NCBI GenBank assembly: GCA_023379465.1
Contig: JAMCTM010000021.1
Coordinates: forward strand, 1-6,349
Reading direction: 5' to 3'
DNA: 6,349 bases
From: Patescibacteria group bacterium
GTDB lineage: Bacteria > Patescibacteria > Microgenomatia > Levybacterales > UBA12049
The stretch's first letter is position 1. Each line of letters starts with the position of its first letter. Below, one piece after another: positions 1-6,013 of the stretch. Under the pieces are notes generated by a model, which was not told the origin of the DNA, searched no databases, and was given only the letters and a program-made list of their open reading frames with translations. The position numbers and the translations under genes are program-made.

Positions 1-1
1 A

Positions 2-805
2 TCAAAATGAAAGATAAAAAATGAGTATAGAGTATAAAGTATAAAGTATAAAGTGTGCTTTTGTAAGCAAAAAAAGAGTCAACAAAATTATTACCAAAAG
101 ATAGCGAATGAGTAAGATAATAACCTTAGGTCTTATGATTTTTGCCTCCGAGTCTCCCAACGCGAATCTGAAAAACATTATAAAGGACTCTCTTAAATTT
201 TTTCTTGGCAGCCAATAGGCAATGGCAGACTTTTGGAAAACAATTACTGCGCCGATTTTCTTAAGTCTCTTGGCAAAAACATAGTCCTCGTTATGAGAAT
301 ACTCCTCGGGAAATCCTCCTGCTTTTTGCCAAATTGATTTACGAAAAGCAATAGAACGAGTGGCAGGCAGAAAATTTTTAGGATCAACCCTATCTTCCAT
401 TACCAATGTATAGGGAACCAAACATCTTTGGAAGACATTTTTAGGTAAACTTCTATAGTATCCCGCGACAACATCTACTTTTGAATCAAAAAATGGTTCG
501 ATTATATTTTTTACCCAATTTGTATCTAAAATACAACCGGCATCTGAACAAATAATAATATCCCCAGTTGCTTTTCTAATCGCTTCATTTCTCCCCACCG
601 CCCTATTTCCCGGTTTAATAATCAATTTAATCTCTGGGCTTTTTAGTTCTTTATTTGAAATTACCGATGTGGTAGCATCGGTTGATCCTCCGTCAACAAT
701 AACGACCTCATCCGGTAATCTCGACTGGTTAAACAGCGATTTTAAAAAGAGATCAATTGTCCTCTCCTCATTTAAAACAGTTGTAATAAAAGAAACCTTC
801 TCCAT
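2..805 (-). CDS. GT2-family glycosyltransferase with C-terminal membrane segments
   Basis: A 267-residue GT-A fold glycosyltransferase of family 2, expected to move a sugar from an activated donor onto a lipid-linked or envelope acceptor at the cytoplasmic face of the membrane. Visible features: the N-terminal strand and nucleotide-binding start (SFITTVLNEERTI, residues 5-17), VVIVDGGSTDAT (34-45), a SDAG motif at 87-90 where the metal-binding DxD normally sits, and HNED (171-174), whose ED is the usual catalytic-base motif. Residues about 228-265 form one or two hydrophobic segments, so the protein is probably membrane-bound. It is the last visible gene of the minus-strand operon, starting 31 bp after the GT4 stop. 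GGGG four bases before the ATG is only a weak ribosome site. The stop is TGA. A 7-bp tandem repeat encodes much of the C-terminus. Donor and acceptor cannot be read from the sequence. Confidence 0.93.
   Translation of the reverse strand: MEKVSFITTVLNEERTIDLFLKSLFNQSRLPDEVVIVDGGSTDATTSVISNKELKSPEIKLIIKPGNRAVGRNEAIRKATGDIIICSDAGCILDTNWVKNIIEPFFDSKVDVVAGYYRSLPKNVFQRCLVPYTLVMEDRVDPKNFLPATRSIAFRKSIWQKAGGFPEEYSHNEDYVFAKRLKKIGAVIVFQKSAIAYWLPRKNLRESFIMFFRFALGDSEAKIIRPKVIILLIRYLLVIILLTLFLLTKAHFILYTLYSILIFYLSF
24..55. repeat. 7-bp tandem repeat in the 3' end of the GT2 gene
   Basis: About four and a half copies of a heptamer: AGTATAG at 24-30, then AGTATAA at 31-37, 38-44 and 45-51, then a partial copy. 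On the coding strand the unit reads TTATACT. Because 7 is not a multiple of 3, successive copies are read in different frames, giving the LYTLYSIL-type hydrophobic residues around 251-261. Confidence 0.85.
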
Positions 806-836
806 ATGACCCCGTAAACATGAGCCCGGAGTAGCG

Positions 837-1922
837 CTATTTTGAAACCCCAGAATGTCTCCACAGTCTCAGATATAAATCAACCACATTATCCCATGTC
901 TGACCCTTAACCCATTCAAATCCCTGACTGATTTTCGGCTCGATTTTTTTCTTATGATTTAAATCATAGACTATCTGCTCTGCTAATTTTTGAGCATCAT
1001 CTTTGATAATTATAAACTTTGCAAATGGCGCCGTTTCTAAATAATCCTTCTTAAGAGAATTATTATAAACAGCAAAAACAGGTTTTTTATAAGCTAACGC
1101 CTCAAGGATCGAAAGATAAGAAGAGGCAAAAACAATATCAGCGTTTTCGATATATTCCGAAACCCCCTCAACAAATCCCAATACTCTCCCATATTGTGCG
1201 ACACGAAAGTGCAGAGAACCATCACCCACTGCCTCGAACTCAAAATTAATTTTCTTAGTCTTAAGCAGTCTAAGCGTCTTAAGATAAACGGAAACTCCGG
1301 TATCTTCTTCGAGTCTTCCGACAAAAACTATTTTGTATTTTGAATTTTGTGTCTTGAATTTATTTTGAATTTTGAATTTGGGATTTGGAATTTCAACGCC
1401 ACCGTAAGTAATGTAATCCGATTTTGTCCCGTACCATTTCTTAATATAATTACCCACGCAAATATTCCCCCATGAAAGCTTCTCGCTTATCTTTCTAATA
1501 AGAACTGCTTTCTTGGCAGGAGGGAAAACAGTTTCGTATCCATGAAACGTAGTAAAAATGGGCTTTTTAGGATAAAGAAGTCTAAAAGGCAGATACCAGA
1601 AAAAAACATCATGACAATGAACAAGATCCGCGTCCTTAAAGAACTTGCGTTTTAACCACAACTGTCTCCAAATCCTAAACTTTTTGAACCAATCCTGGCC
1701 ACCAACGGAAATTCTGTAAACTTCTAATCCATTGTAATTTTCTGCCGTCTTAGCACTTGGTGCTTCCAACTGATATACTAATATATTAGCGTTTGACAAC
1801 TCTTCTGTTACAACAATCACTCTATGTCCTCTGCCTACCAGTCGCCTACCCACTTCCAGAATATGCTTCTCCACCCCGCCAACATGCGGATAAAAAAGAC
1901 GAGTGAAAAAAATAACGGTCAT
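837..1922 (-). CDS. GT4-family (GT-B fold) glycosyltransferase
   Basis: A 361-residue glycosyltransferase of family 4, a retaining GT-B enzyme that probably adds a sugar from a nucleotide-sugar donor to a surface glycan precursor in the cytoplasm. The N-terminal acceptor domain shows FYPHVGGVEKHILEVGRRL (10-28), HCHD (102-105) and HGYE (127-130). The C-terminal donor domain begins at IVFVGRLEEDTGV (198-210) and has the SSYLSILEALAYKKPVFAV block (267-285). In that block the second Glu of the family's EX7E motif is present (E274), but the position seven residues upstream is Ala266, so the first Glu is missing or displaced. Residues 178-198, between the two domains, are encoded by a heptameric repeat. 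The ATG overlaps the methyltransferase stop (ATGA) and has no Shine-Dalgarno, which suggests translational coupling. Stop is TAG. The specific sugar is unknown. Confidence 0.92.
   Translation of the reverse strand: MTVIFFTRLFYPHVGGVEKHILEVGRRLVGRGHRVIVVTEELSNANILVYQLEAPSAKTAENYNGLEVYRISVGGQDWFKKFRIWRQLWLKRKFFKDADLVHCHDVFFWYLPFRLLYPKKPIFTTFHGYETVFPPAKKAVLIRKISEKLSWGNICVGNYIKKWYGTKSDYITYGGVEIPNPKFKIQNKFKTQNSKYKIVFVGRLEEDTGVSVYLKTLRLLKTKKINFEFEAVGDGSLHFRVAQYGRVLGFVEGVSEYIENADIVFASSYLSILEALAYKKPVFAVYNNSLKKDYLETAPFAKFIIIKDDAQKLAEQIVYDLNHKKKIEPKISQGFEWVKGQTWDNVVDLYLRLWRHSGVSK
1329..1391. repeat. Degenerate 7-bp repeat encoding the GT4 interdomain linker
   Basis: Nine heptamers, 63 bp, read on the minus strand. 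They resemble ATTCAAA or CAAAATT/A: ATTCCAA, ATCCCAA, ATTCAAA, ATTCAAA, ATAAATT, CAAGACA, CAAAATT, CAAAATA, CAAAATA. The length is exactly 21 codons, so the frame is kept. It encodes a Lys/Asn/Gln/Phe-rich stretch (residues 178-198) just before the VGRL strand that opens the donor domain. Confidence 0.8.
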
Positions 1923-2659
1923 GGTTTTCTAGCAACTACAAAATTATTAGATTCTCCAAATAAAAAAAGTGATATCAAGTCGATAAATGACACCACATCG
2001 GATATAAAAAACTTTATGAATCTTATAGATTTTCCTGCTACTGGGTTCAAAAATAAAAAATTTCTCAATATACCTTCTGTTTTCTTTACTTTTAGAATTT
2101 CAAGTCCTGTCTTTTTACAGATTTGGACAATTTCTTGTTCTGAGTAACGCCTAAGATGCCCTACTCTCTTATCGAATTCTTTAGCCATACCCATTTTATA
2201 AAGTGGTGCGTTTTTTGAAGGAACAGATATTACAAGAACTCCTTTATCTGTAAGCATTTGATGAATTTTTATTAAAGCAAGCTCATCTTCTGCAATATGC
2301 TCTAATACTTCATTACAAATAATCAGGTCAAATTTACTTCTAGGAACTTCTCTAGGAAAATTCATCCTAGCAAACTCTATATTTTTAAAATGTAGATATT
2401 CCGCACTTTGTCTACAGGAACTAATTGATTTTTTCGAAACATCAATTCCAAAAACCTTCTTCCCTTTACTAGCCAGGTAAAGAGATAGAACTCCAGCTCC
2501 GCAACCAATATCCAATACTTTTGTTCTCCCCGGTAAATATTCATTTAATATTCCCAAAATATCCCTGTACGTAAAATTACTTGAATCAATTACACGTTTT
2601 TGCATTAACGTAGAAGCATGAAAGGAATCATAATTAACGCTAGATGCATCAAACGACAT
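1919..2659 (-). CDS. Class I SAM-dependent methyltransferase
   Basis: A 246-residue Rossmann-fold methyltransferase of the Methyltransf_11/23 (UbiG-like) type, which transfers a methyl group from S-adenosylmethionine. Visible motifs: motif I VLDIGCGAG (48-56), the acidic strand end GIDVS (71-75) that would bind the SAM ribose, FDLIICNEVLEHI (110-122) with the NEVLEH signature, and VLVISVPSKN (141-150). A hydrophobic C-terminal segment (about 211-235) may touch the membrane. As first gene of an operon with two glycosyltransferases it probably methylates a surface sugar or lipid-linked intermediate; this is inferred from context, and a quinone or small-molecule substrate is not excluded. The ATG at 2659 has no Shine-Dalgarno and sits at the predicted transcription start. 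Sampled 60-bp rows are AT-rich (two at 27% GC, one at 43%). Stop is TGA, overlapping the next ATG. Confidence 0.93.
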   Translation of the reverse strand: MSFDASSVNYDSFHASTLMQKRVIDSSNFTYRDILGILNEYLPGRTKVLDIGCGAGVLSLYLASKGKKVFGIDVSKKSISSCRQSAEYLHFKNIEFARMNFPREVPRSKFDLIICNEVLEHIAEDELALIKIHQMLTDKGVLVISVPSKNAPLYKMGMAKEFDKRVGHLRRYSEQEIVQICKKTGLEILKVKKTEGILRNFLFLNPVAGKSIRFIKFFISDVVSFIDLISLFLFGESNNFVVARKP

Positions 2660-2665
2660 ATCAAC

Positions 2666-2694
2666 ATTTTAACATTGCTATAATATATTGACAA
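2666..2694 (-). promoter_or_regulatory. Sigma-70-type promoter for the methyltransferase operon
   Basis: On the minus strand, TTGTCA (2694-2689), a 17-bp spacer, then TAAAAT (2671-2666) preceded by TGT, an extended -10. Six bases separate the -10 from the ATG at 2659, so transcription should start at or next to the start codon, giving a leaderless mRNA. Its -35 shares TTGACAA with the opposing promoter. Confidence 0.7.
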
Positions 2695-2716
2695 GGCTAA
2701 AATTATAAACTATATT
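2688..2716 (+). promoter_or_regulatory. Sigma-70-type promoter for the surface protein gene
   Basis: TTGACA (2688-2693), a 17-bp spacer, then TATATT (2711-2716). The expected start is near 2723, about four bases before the GTG at 2727, so the transcript would be nearly leaderless. The -35 lies on the same bases as the -35 of the minus-strand operon promoter. Confidence 0.7.
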
Positions 2717-2726
2717 CTTACTTAAG

Positions 2727-5700
2727 GTGAGAAAACTGACTGTTTTAAAAATTTTCATTTTTTTAGTTTTCTTCTTTCTTTTCTTATCGTATTTACCCAT
2801 TAATATACTCGCTTCTACTAAAACCTTCCAAGACAACTTTAATGATGGTAATTACGATGGATGGGTAGTCCTACGAAATCCTTGTTATTATAATGGTGCT
2901 CCTGCAAAATGGGAAGTCGTAAATGGCAAACTTGGAATAAAGATAAATGGAGGTAGTTGTGTAACAGAAATAATGCCTGACGATACCCTATGGAACAATT
3001 TAGGTGATGATTATTCAGTTCAATTTGATATGACATTAGGAAACGGTACAACGAATGAAGCAGTAGGTGGCACAGATCATAACTTCGCATTTAGATATAG
3101 AGATTCTGGACATTGGTACGATATCCATCTACAGTCTCCTAATGTCTTAGGACTTCAACGAATATCAGATACAGGAATGTATACAAATAATTCTGTGCTG
3201 GGCAACTTTAAGAATGGACAGACCATTCACTTCAAAATAGAGGTTACGAAAGAACATATTCAAATTTTTGCTGGTACACCACCTCAGTTATTATTAGATT
3301 TTTCTGATCCAGGACTCGGAAAACAATCAAGTGGTAGAATAGCTCTTCAAGCTAGTGCCGGAGGAAATCCTGTCTCCGAGACCTGGTTTGATAATGTGGT
3401 GGTAACTGCGATTGAGCCGCCGCTTAATGTTCCGCTTCTAAAACAAACTGATCCTATCTGGGGCGGAAAAGAATATGACACGGCAAGTTCCTGGGTAAAT
3501 GCACCCAATATCACCATTGGCGACTGGGGCTGTGCTCTAACTTCGACGGTAATGGTCTTAAATTATTACGGAATTAACAAACTTACAGATGGCACTGGAC
3601 TTGATCCGGGCAGTCTTAATACCTGGCTTAAGAGCCAACCCGATGGCTATATAGGCAGTGGTTTTTTAAATTGGCTGGCTATATCTCGCCTTTCTTATTT
3701 GGCAAAACCGCAAAACCCCGCCTTTTCCCACGACGGCCTCGAATATCGAAAAGTCAATACAGAAGACAAAACTCAATTAACCACCGATATCACGAATCAA
3801 CAGCCCGACATCCTGGAAGAGCCGGGTCATTTCATTGTGGCCAAGGGCATCGACGGCGACACTTTTGACATCAACGATCCCTATTACGACAGGACCCTCT
3901 TAAACGACTACGGCAATACCTTTTCCTCGTTGGGCCGCTACATCGCCTCTGATACCAATCTTTCCTATATCATGCTGACAGTTGATCCCAATGTGCAATT
4001 GCTCCTGACCGATCCAAGCAGTAAGGAAAGCGGCAATGACACGACTGCCACATTCTCGCAAATCCCCAATGCCTCTTATTACGTTCAATCCGGCATAGTC
4101 AATCCAATAAACGGCGACACTTCACCTCCATCTAGAATTTTCCTCTTGCCGACCCCCGAAGATGGTTCTTATTCCATCTCCATTGCCACTGCCAGTGCTA
4201 CTCCCCAAAATTTTGCTCTCAAAATTTATGAATACAATACCCTGGGGGAACCAACGATCAGTTCTTTTTCCGCGGTTGCTAAAAAAGACAAACCCGGATC
4301 CTACCAATTTATTTATTCCCAGGGAGCGCCCAATCAGGAAGAACCCCTTGATAATACCAAACCAAAAATTATAAGTGCCAAAACTTTAGATACCAACGGC
4401 AATGGTAAAATTGATGTCATCCAGGCAACTTTTTCCAAAGATCTATACGGTCCATCGGTAACCAAAAATGATTTTCAAATAGATGGGTACAGCGTAACAA
4501 GCGTCAAAGAAGAGAATGGCCTAGTTACCATCAACCTCTTGGAAAGTGATGGAACCGATACCGGCAAAACCCCAACCATAACTATGAACCAAAACTCGGT
4601 GGAAGATTTCGCCAACGGGAATTGGAATGATAGTCAAAGCCTAACCTCCGATGACGATGCCCCTCCTCTTGCCCCTACCGTTAATATTCCGGGAGATGAT
4701 TACTTAGCTCCGCAAACAGTCAGCCTGACAGATTTTCAACTTCCGAATTCAGTAAGTATTTACTACACTATTAATGGGTCAGATCCTGCCACGTCTTCCT
4801 CGAAAACTCTTTTTGCCAGTCCTATTATAATTGCGAACGACCTAATCCTAAAGGCAATTGCCGTTGATAGCGCCGGCAATAAAAGCAGTATTTTAAACCA
4901 AGATTACAGGATTGCGCCGACAATTGATATTTCTTCTTTGCGAACAACTGTAGGCTCCGACAACAGGTCTTTTACTATCAACTGGACAACACAGCAAAAA
5001 GCCCTCGGCAGGGTAATTTTTGATGAAAATAGCCACGCAAAGATAAACCATTTGGCAACTGATCCGTTTGGAGGAAAGTTTGGCTACAAAAACACAACAG
5101 ATGAAGAAATAACCAAAACAAAAAATCATTCCATGCTGATTTCCGGCCTTTCACCCGAAAGAATCTATTACTACAGGATTATAGCAAGGGCTTCGCCGGA
5201 GCAGATTAGCGATGAACAAAGCATTACCCTGCCGGGCAGTTCAACTTCTTCAAGTCCGTCAACTTCGCCATCGGCAAGCCCTCCGTCAAATTCTTCCCCT
5301 GTCTGCAATGACCAAAAACCACAAGGTGCGCCAAAACTTATCAATGCCTTTCCCGGACTAAACACCGTTACTTTAATCTGGAGTAAGGCAGCAGATCCTA
5401 TCTCATATTATCTTGTTGCTTACGGAATAGAACCAAATAAACCCCTATATGGAAATCCGAATGTCGGAGATGAAAATACAACAAGTTTTGTAGTTGAAAA
5501 TCTGTCAGGCGGACAAACTTATTATTTTAAAGTTCGCGCCGGCAATGGATGCGCTCCTGGTGATTTTTCGCCTGAAATGGCCACTGCTCCTTTTGGATTT
5601 CGAGAGCAAGGAGCGGCAACCGGCTTTGCGAAAGGAGTTCTCGGATCAAAAACACAGGTGAAACAGGCAAATTCACAAAGCAATCTGCCTTCGCCAAGAG

Positions 5701-5837
5701 GATTAGGGACGGCTCCGTCTTCGCCTGTCTTATCCGCCAGACAGCAAACATTCGTAAAAATTGCGGCTTTGCTTATTTTACTTGGCTTTTCTGCAAGTCT
5801 TTATCTAAAAAGGAAAATTAGACTGATAAAGAACTAA
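2727..5837 (+). CDS. Surface-anchored multidomain protein with LamG-like and C39-like peptidase domains
   Basis: A 1036-residue exported protein. Order: signal peptide (1-30: RK, long hydrophobic run, cleavage probably near ILAS); concanavalin/LamG-DUF1080-like beta-sandwich (about 31-230, starting FQDNFNDGNYDGW); C39-like peptidase domain (about 234-425) with candidate nucleophile Cys269 in GDWGCALTS, His368 in PGHFIVAKG and Asp384 in INDPYY; Ig-like region (about 426-540); a module with a calcium-loop-like DTNGNGKID (555-563); chitobiase C-terminal-like domain (about 650-727, YYTINGSDPATSS); two FnIII-like domains (about 731-836 and 867-955) around a Ser/Pro linker (837-858); then a C-terminal membrane helix (about 1009-1027) with a KRKIRLIKN tail. 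Topology is therefore outside with a cytoplasmic tail. It probably binds glycans and cleaves or remodels a surface peptide; substrate unknown. GTG is the only plausible start: the frame upstream closes at TAA 2706-2708, and no Shine-Dalgarno is visible. Confidence 0.9.
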   Translation: MRKLTVLKIFIFLVFFFLFLSYLPINILASTKTFQDNFNDGNYDGWVVLRNPCYYNGAPAKWEVVNGKLGIKINGGSCVTEIMPDDTLWNNLGDDYSVQFDMTLGNGTTNEAVGGTDHNFAFRYRDSGHWYDIHLQSPNVLGLQRISDTGMYTNNSVLGNFKNGQTIHFKIEVTKEHIQIFAGTPPQLLLDFSDPGLGKQSSGRIALQASAGGNPVSETWFDNVVVTAIEPPLNVPLLKQTDPIWGGKEYDTASSWVNAPNITIGDWGCALTSTVMVLNYYGINKLTDGTGLDPGSLNTWLKSQPDGYIGSGFLNWLAISRLSYLAKPQNPAFSHDGLEYRKVNTEDKTQLTTDITNQQPDILEEPGHFIVAKGIDGDTFDINDPYYDRTLLNDYGNTFSSLGRYIASDTNLSYIMLTVDPNVQLLLTDPSSKESGNDTTATFSQIPNASYYVQSGIVNPINGDTSPPSRIFLLPTPEDGSYSISIATASATPQNFALKIYEYNTLGEPTISSFSAVAKKDKPGSYQFIYSQGAPNQEEPLDNTKPKIISAKTLDTNGNGKIDVIQATFSKDLYGPSVTKNDFQIDGYSVTSVKEENGLVTINLLESDGTDTGKTPTITMNQNSVEDFANGNWNDSQSLTSDDDAPPLAPTVNIPGDDYLAPQTVSLTDFQLPNSVSIYYTINGSDPATSSSKTLFASPIIIANDLILKAIAVDSAGNKSSILNQDYRIAPTIDISSLRTTVGSDNRSFTINWTTQQKALGRVIFDENSHAKINHLATDPFGGKFGYKNTTDEEITKTKNHSMLISGLSPERIYYYRIIARASPEQISDEQSITLPGSSTSSSPSTSPSASPPSNSSPVCNDQKPQGAPKLINAFPGLNTVTLIWSKAADPISYYLVAYGIEPNKPLYGNPNVGDENTTSFVVENLSGGQTYYFKVRAGNGCAPGDFSPEMATAPFGFREQGAATGFAKGVLGSKTQVKQANSQSNLPSPRGLGTAPSSPVLSARQQTFVKIAALLILLGFSASLYLKRKIRLIKN

Positions 5838-5875
5838 CCACTGACTTTTTACCACCCGCGCCTGCCATGGTCTTG
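5838..5875. other. Short convergent gap without a recognisable terminator
   Basis: This 38-bp gap separates the 3' end of the surface protein gene from the 3' end of the tRNA. It contains a T5 run (about 5846-5850) and a CCATGG palindrome, but no GC-rich hairpin followed by a T-run on either strand, so I cannot assign an intrinsic terminator. Confidence 0.5.
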
Positions 5876-5947
5876 TGAGCCCGGATGGACTTGAACCATC
5901 GACCTTTCGGATGTGAACCGAACGCTCTGCCGCTGAGCCACGGGCTC
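5876..5947 (-). tRNA. tRNA-Val (CAC anticodon)
   Basis: A full 72-nt cloverleaf on the minus strand. The acceptor stem GAGCCCG/CGGGCTC is a perfect 7 bp. The D arm is GCTC/GAGC around AGCGGCA. The anticodon stem TTCGG/CCGAA encloses TTCACAT, placing anticodon CAC at 5915-5913, which reads valine GTG. The variable loop is 5 nt and the T arm is GATGG/CCATC around TTCAAGT. The discriminator is A, as expected for tRNA-Val. CCA is not encoded (CAA follows the discriminator), so it must be added by a nucleotidyltransferase. It faces the surface protein gene and diverges from the signal peptidase gene. Confidence 0.95.
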
Positions 5948-5956
5948 TTCAAATTT

Positions 5957-5985
5957 ATATTAACATAAAAACCTATGATTGACAA
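5957..5985 (-). promoter_or_regulatory. Sigma-70-type promoter for tRNA-Val
   Basis: On the minus strand, TTGTCA (5985-5980), a 17-bp spacer, then TAATAT (5962-5957) preceded by TGT, an extended -10. The first tRNA base is 10 bases beyond the -10, leaving a 5' leader of only about 2-4 nt. The architecture closely copies the methyltransferase promoter. Confidence 0.72.
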
Positions 5986-6007
5986 AGGAGGCTAATTCGG
6001 AGAAAAT
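5979..6007 (+). promoter_or_regulatory. Possible promoter for the signal peptidase gene
   Basis: TTGACA (5979-5984), a 17-bp spacer, then GAAAAT (6002-6007), a 4-of-6 match to the -10 consensus. The ATG at 6014 lies six bases further on, the same geometry as the methyltransferase promoter, implying a leaderless mRNA. The alternative is an upstream start using GGAG at 5999-6002 as ribosome site, since the -10 here is weak. Confidence 0.45.
5999..6002 (+). promoter_or_regulatory. Possible Shine-Dalgarno GGAG for signal peptidase
   Basis: GGAG ends 11 bases before the ATG at 6014, slightly long but usable. It competes with the leaderless model, because the predicted start at about 6014 would leave it untranscribed. 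A stronger AAAGGAGG at about 5984-5991 is too far upstream (22 bases) to serve this start. Confidence 0.35.
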
Positions 6008-6013
6008 ATATAA

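Noticed and set aside
24..55. CRISPR array
   Set aside because: The repeats are 7 bp, directly adjacent, without spacers, and lie inside a coding region.
1793..1799. A third TTGACA-like -35 (TTTGACAAC) inside the GT4 gene
   Set aside because: It lies within coding sequence with no good -10 at proper distance leading to a gene, so it is probably chance.
1824..2147. Plus-strand open frame of 107 codons across the GT4/methyltransferase junction
   Set aside because: It is antisense to two genes with clear family motifs, has no recognisable domain and crosses their overlap, so it is a shadow frame.
3671..4374. Several 60-70 codon open frames on both strands inside the surface protein gene
   Set aside because: They overlap a continuous 1036-codon frame with clear domains, and none shows a plausible start or family motif.
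5690..5837. Sortase (LPxTG) or other known C-terminal sorting signal on the surface protein
   Set aside because: There is a membrane helix and basic tail, but no LPxTG or other motif I can name. A plain membrane anchor is the simpler reading.
5838..5875. Bidirectional intrinsic terminator
   Set aside because: Only a 4-bp stem (ACCA/TGGT) can be drawn, and it is not followed by a T-run on either strand.
5984..5991. AAAGGAGG as the ribosome site of signal peptidase
   Set aside because: It ends 22 bases before the ATG, and in-frame TAA directly before 6014 rules out a longer N-terminus. It also overlaps the putative -35.
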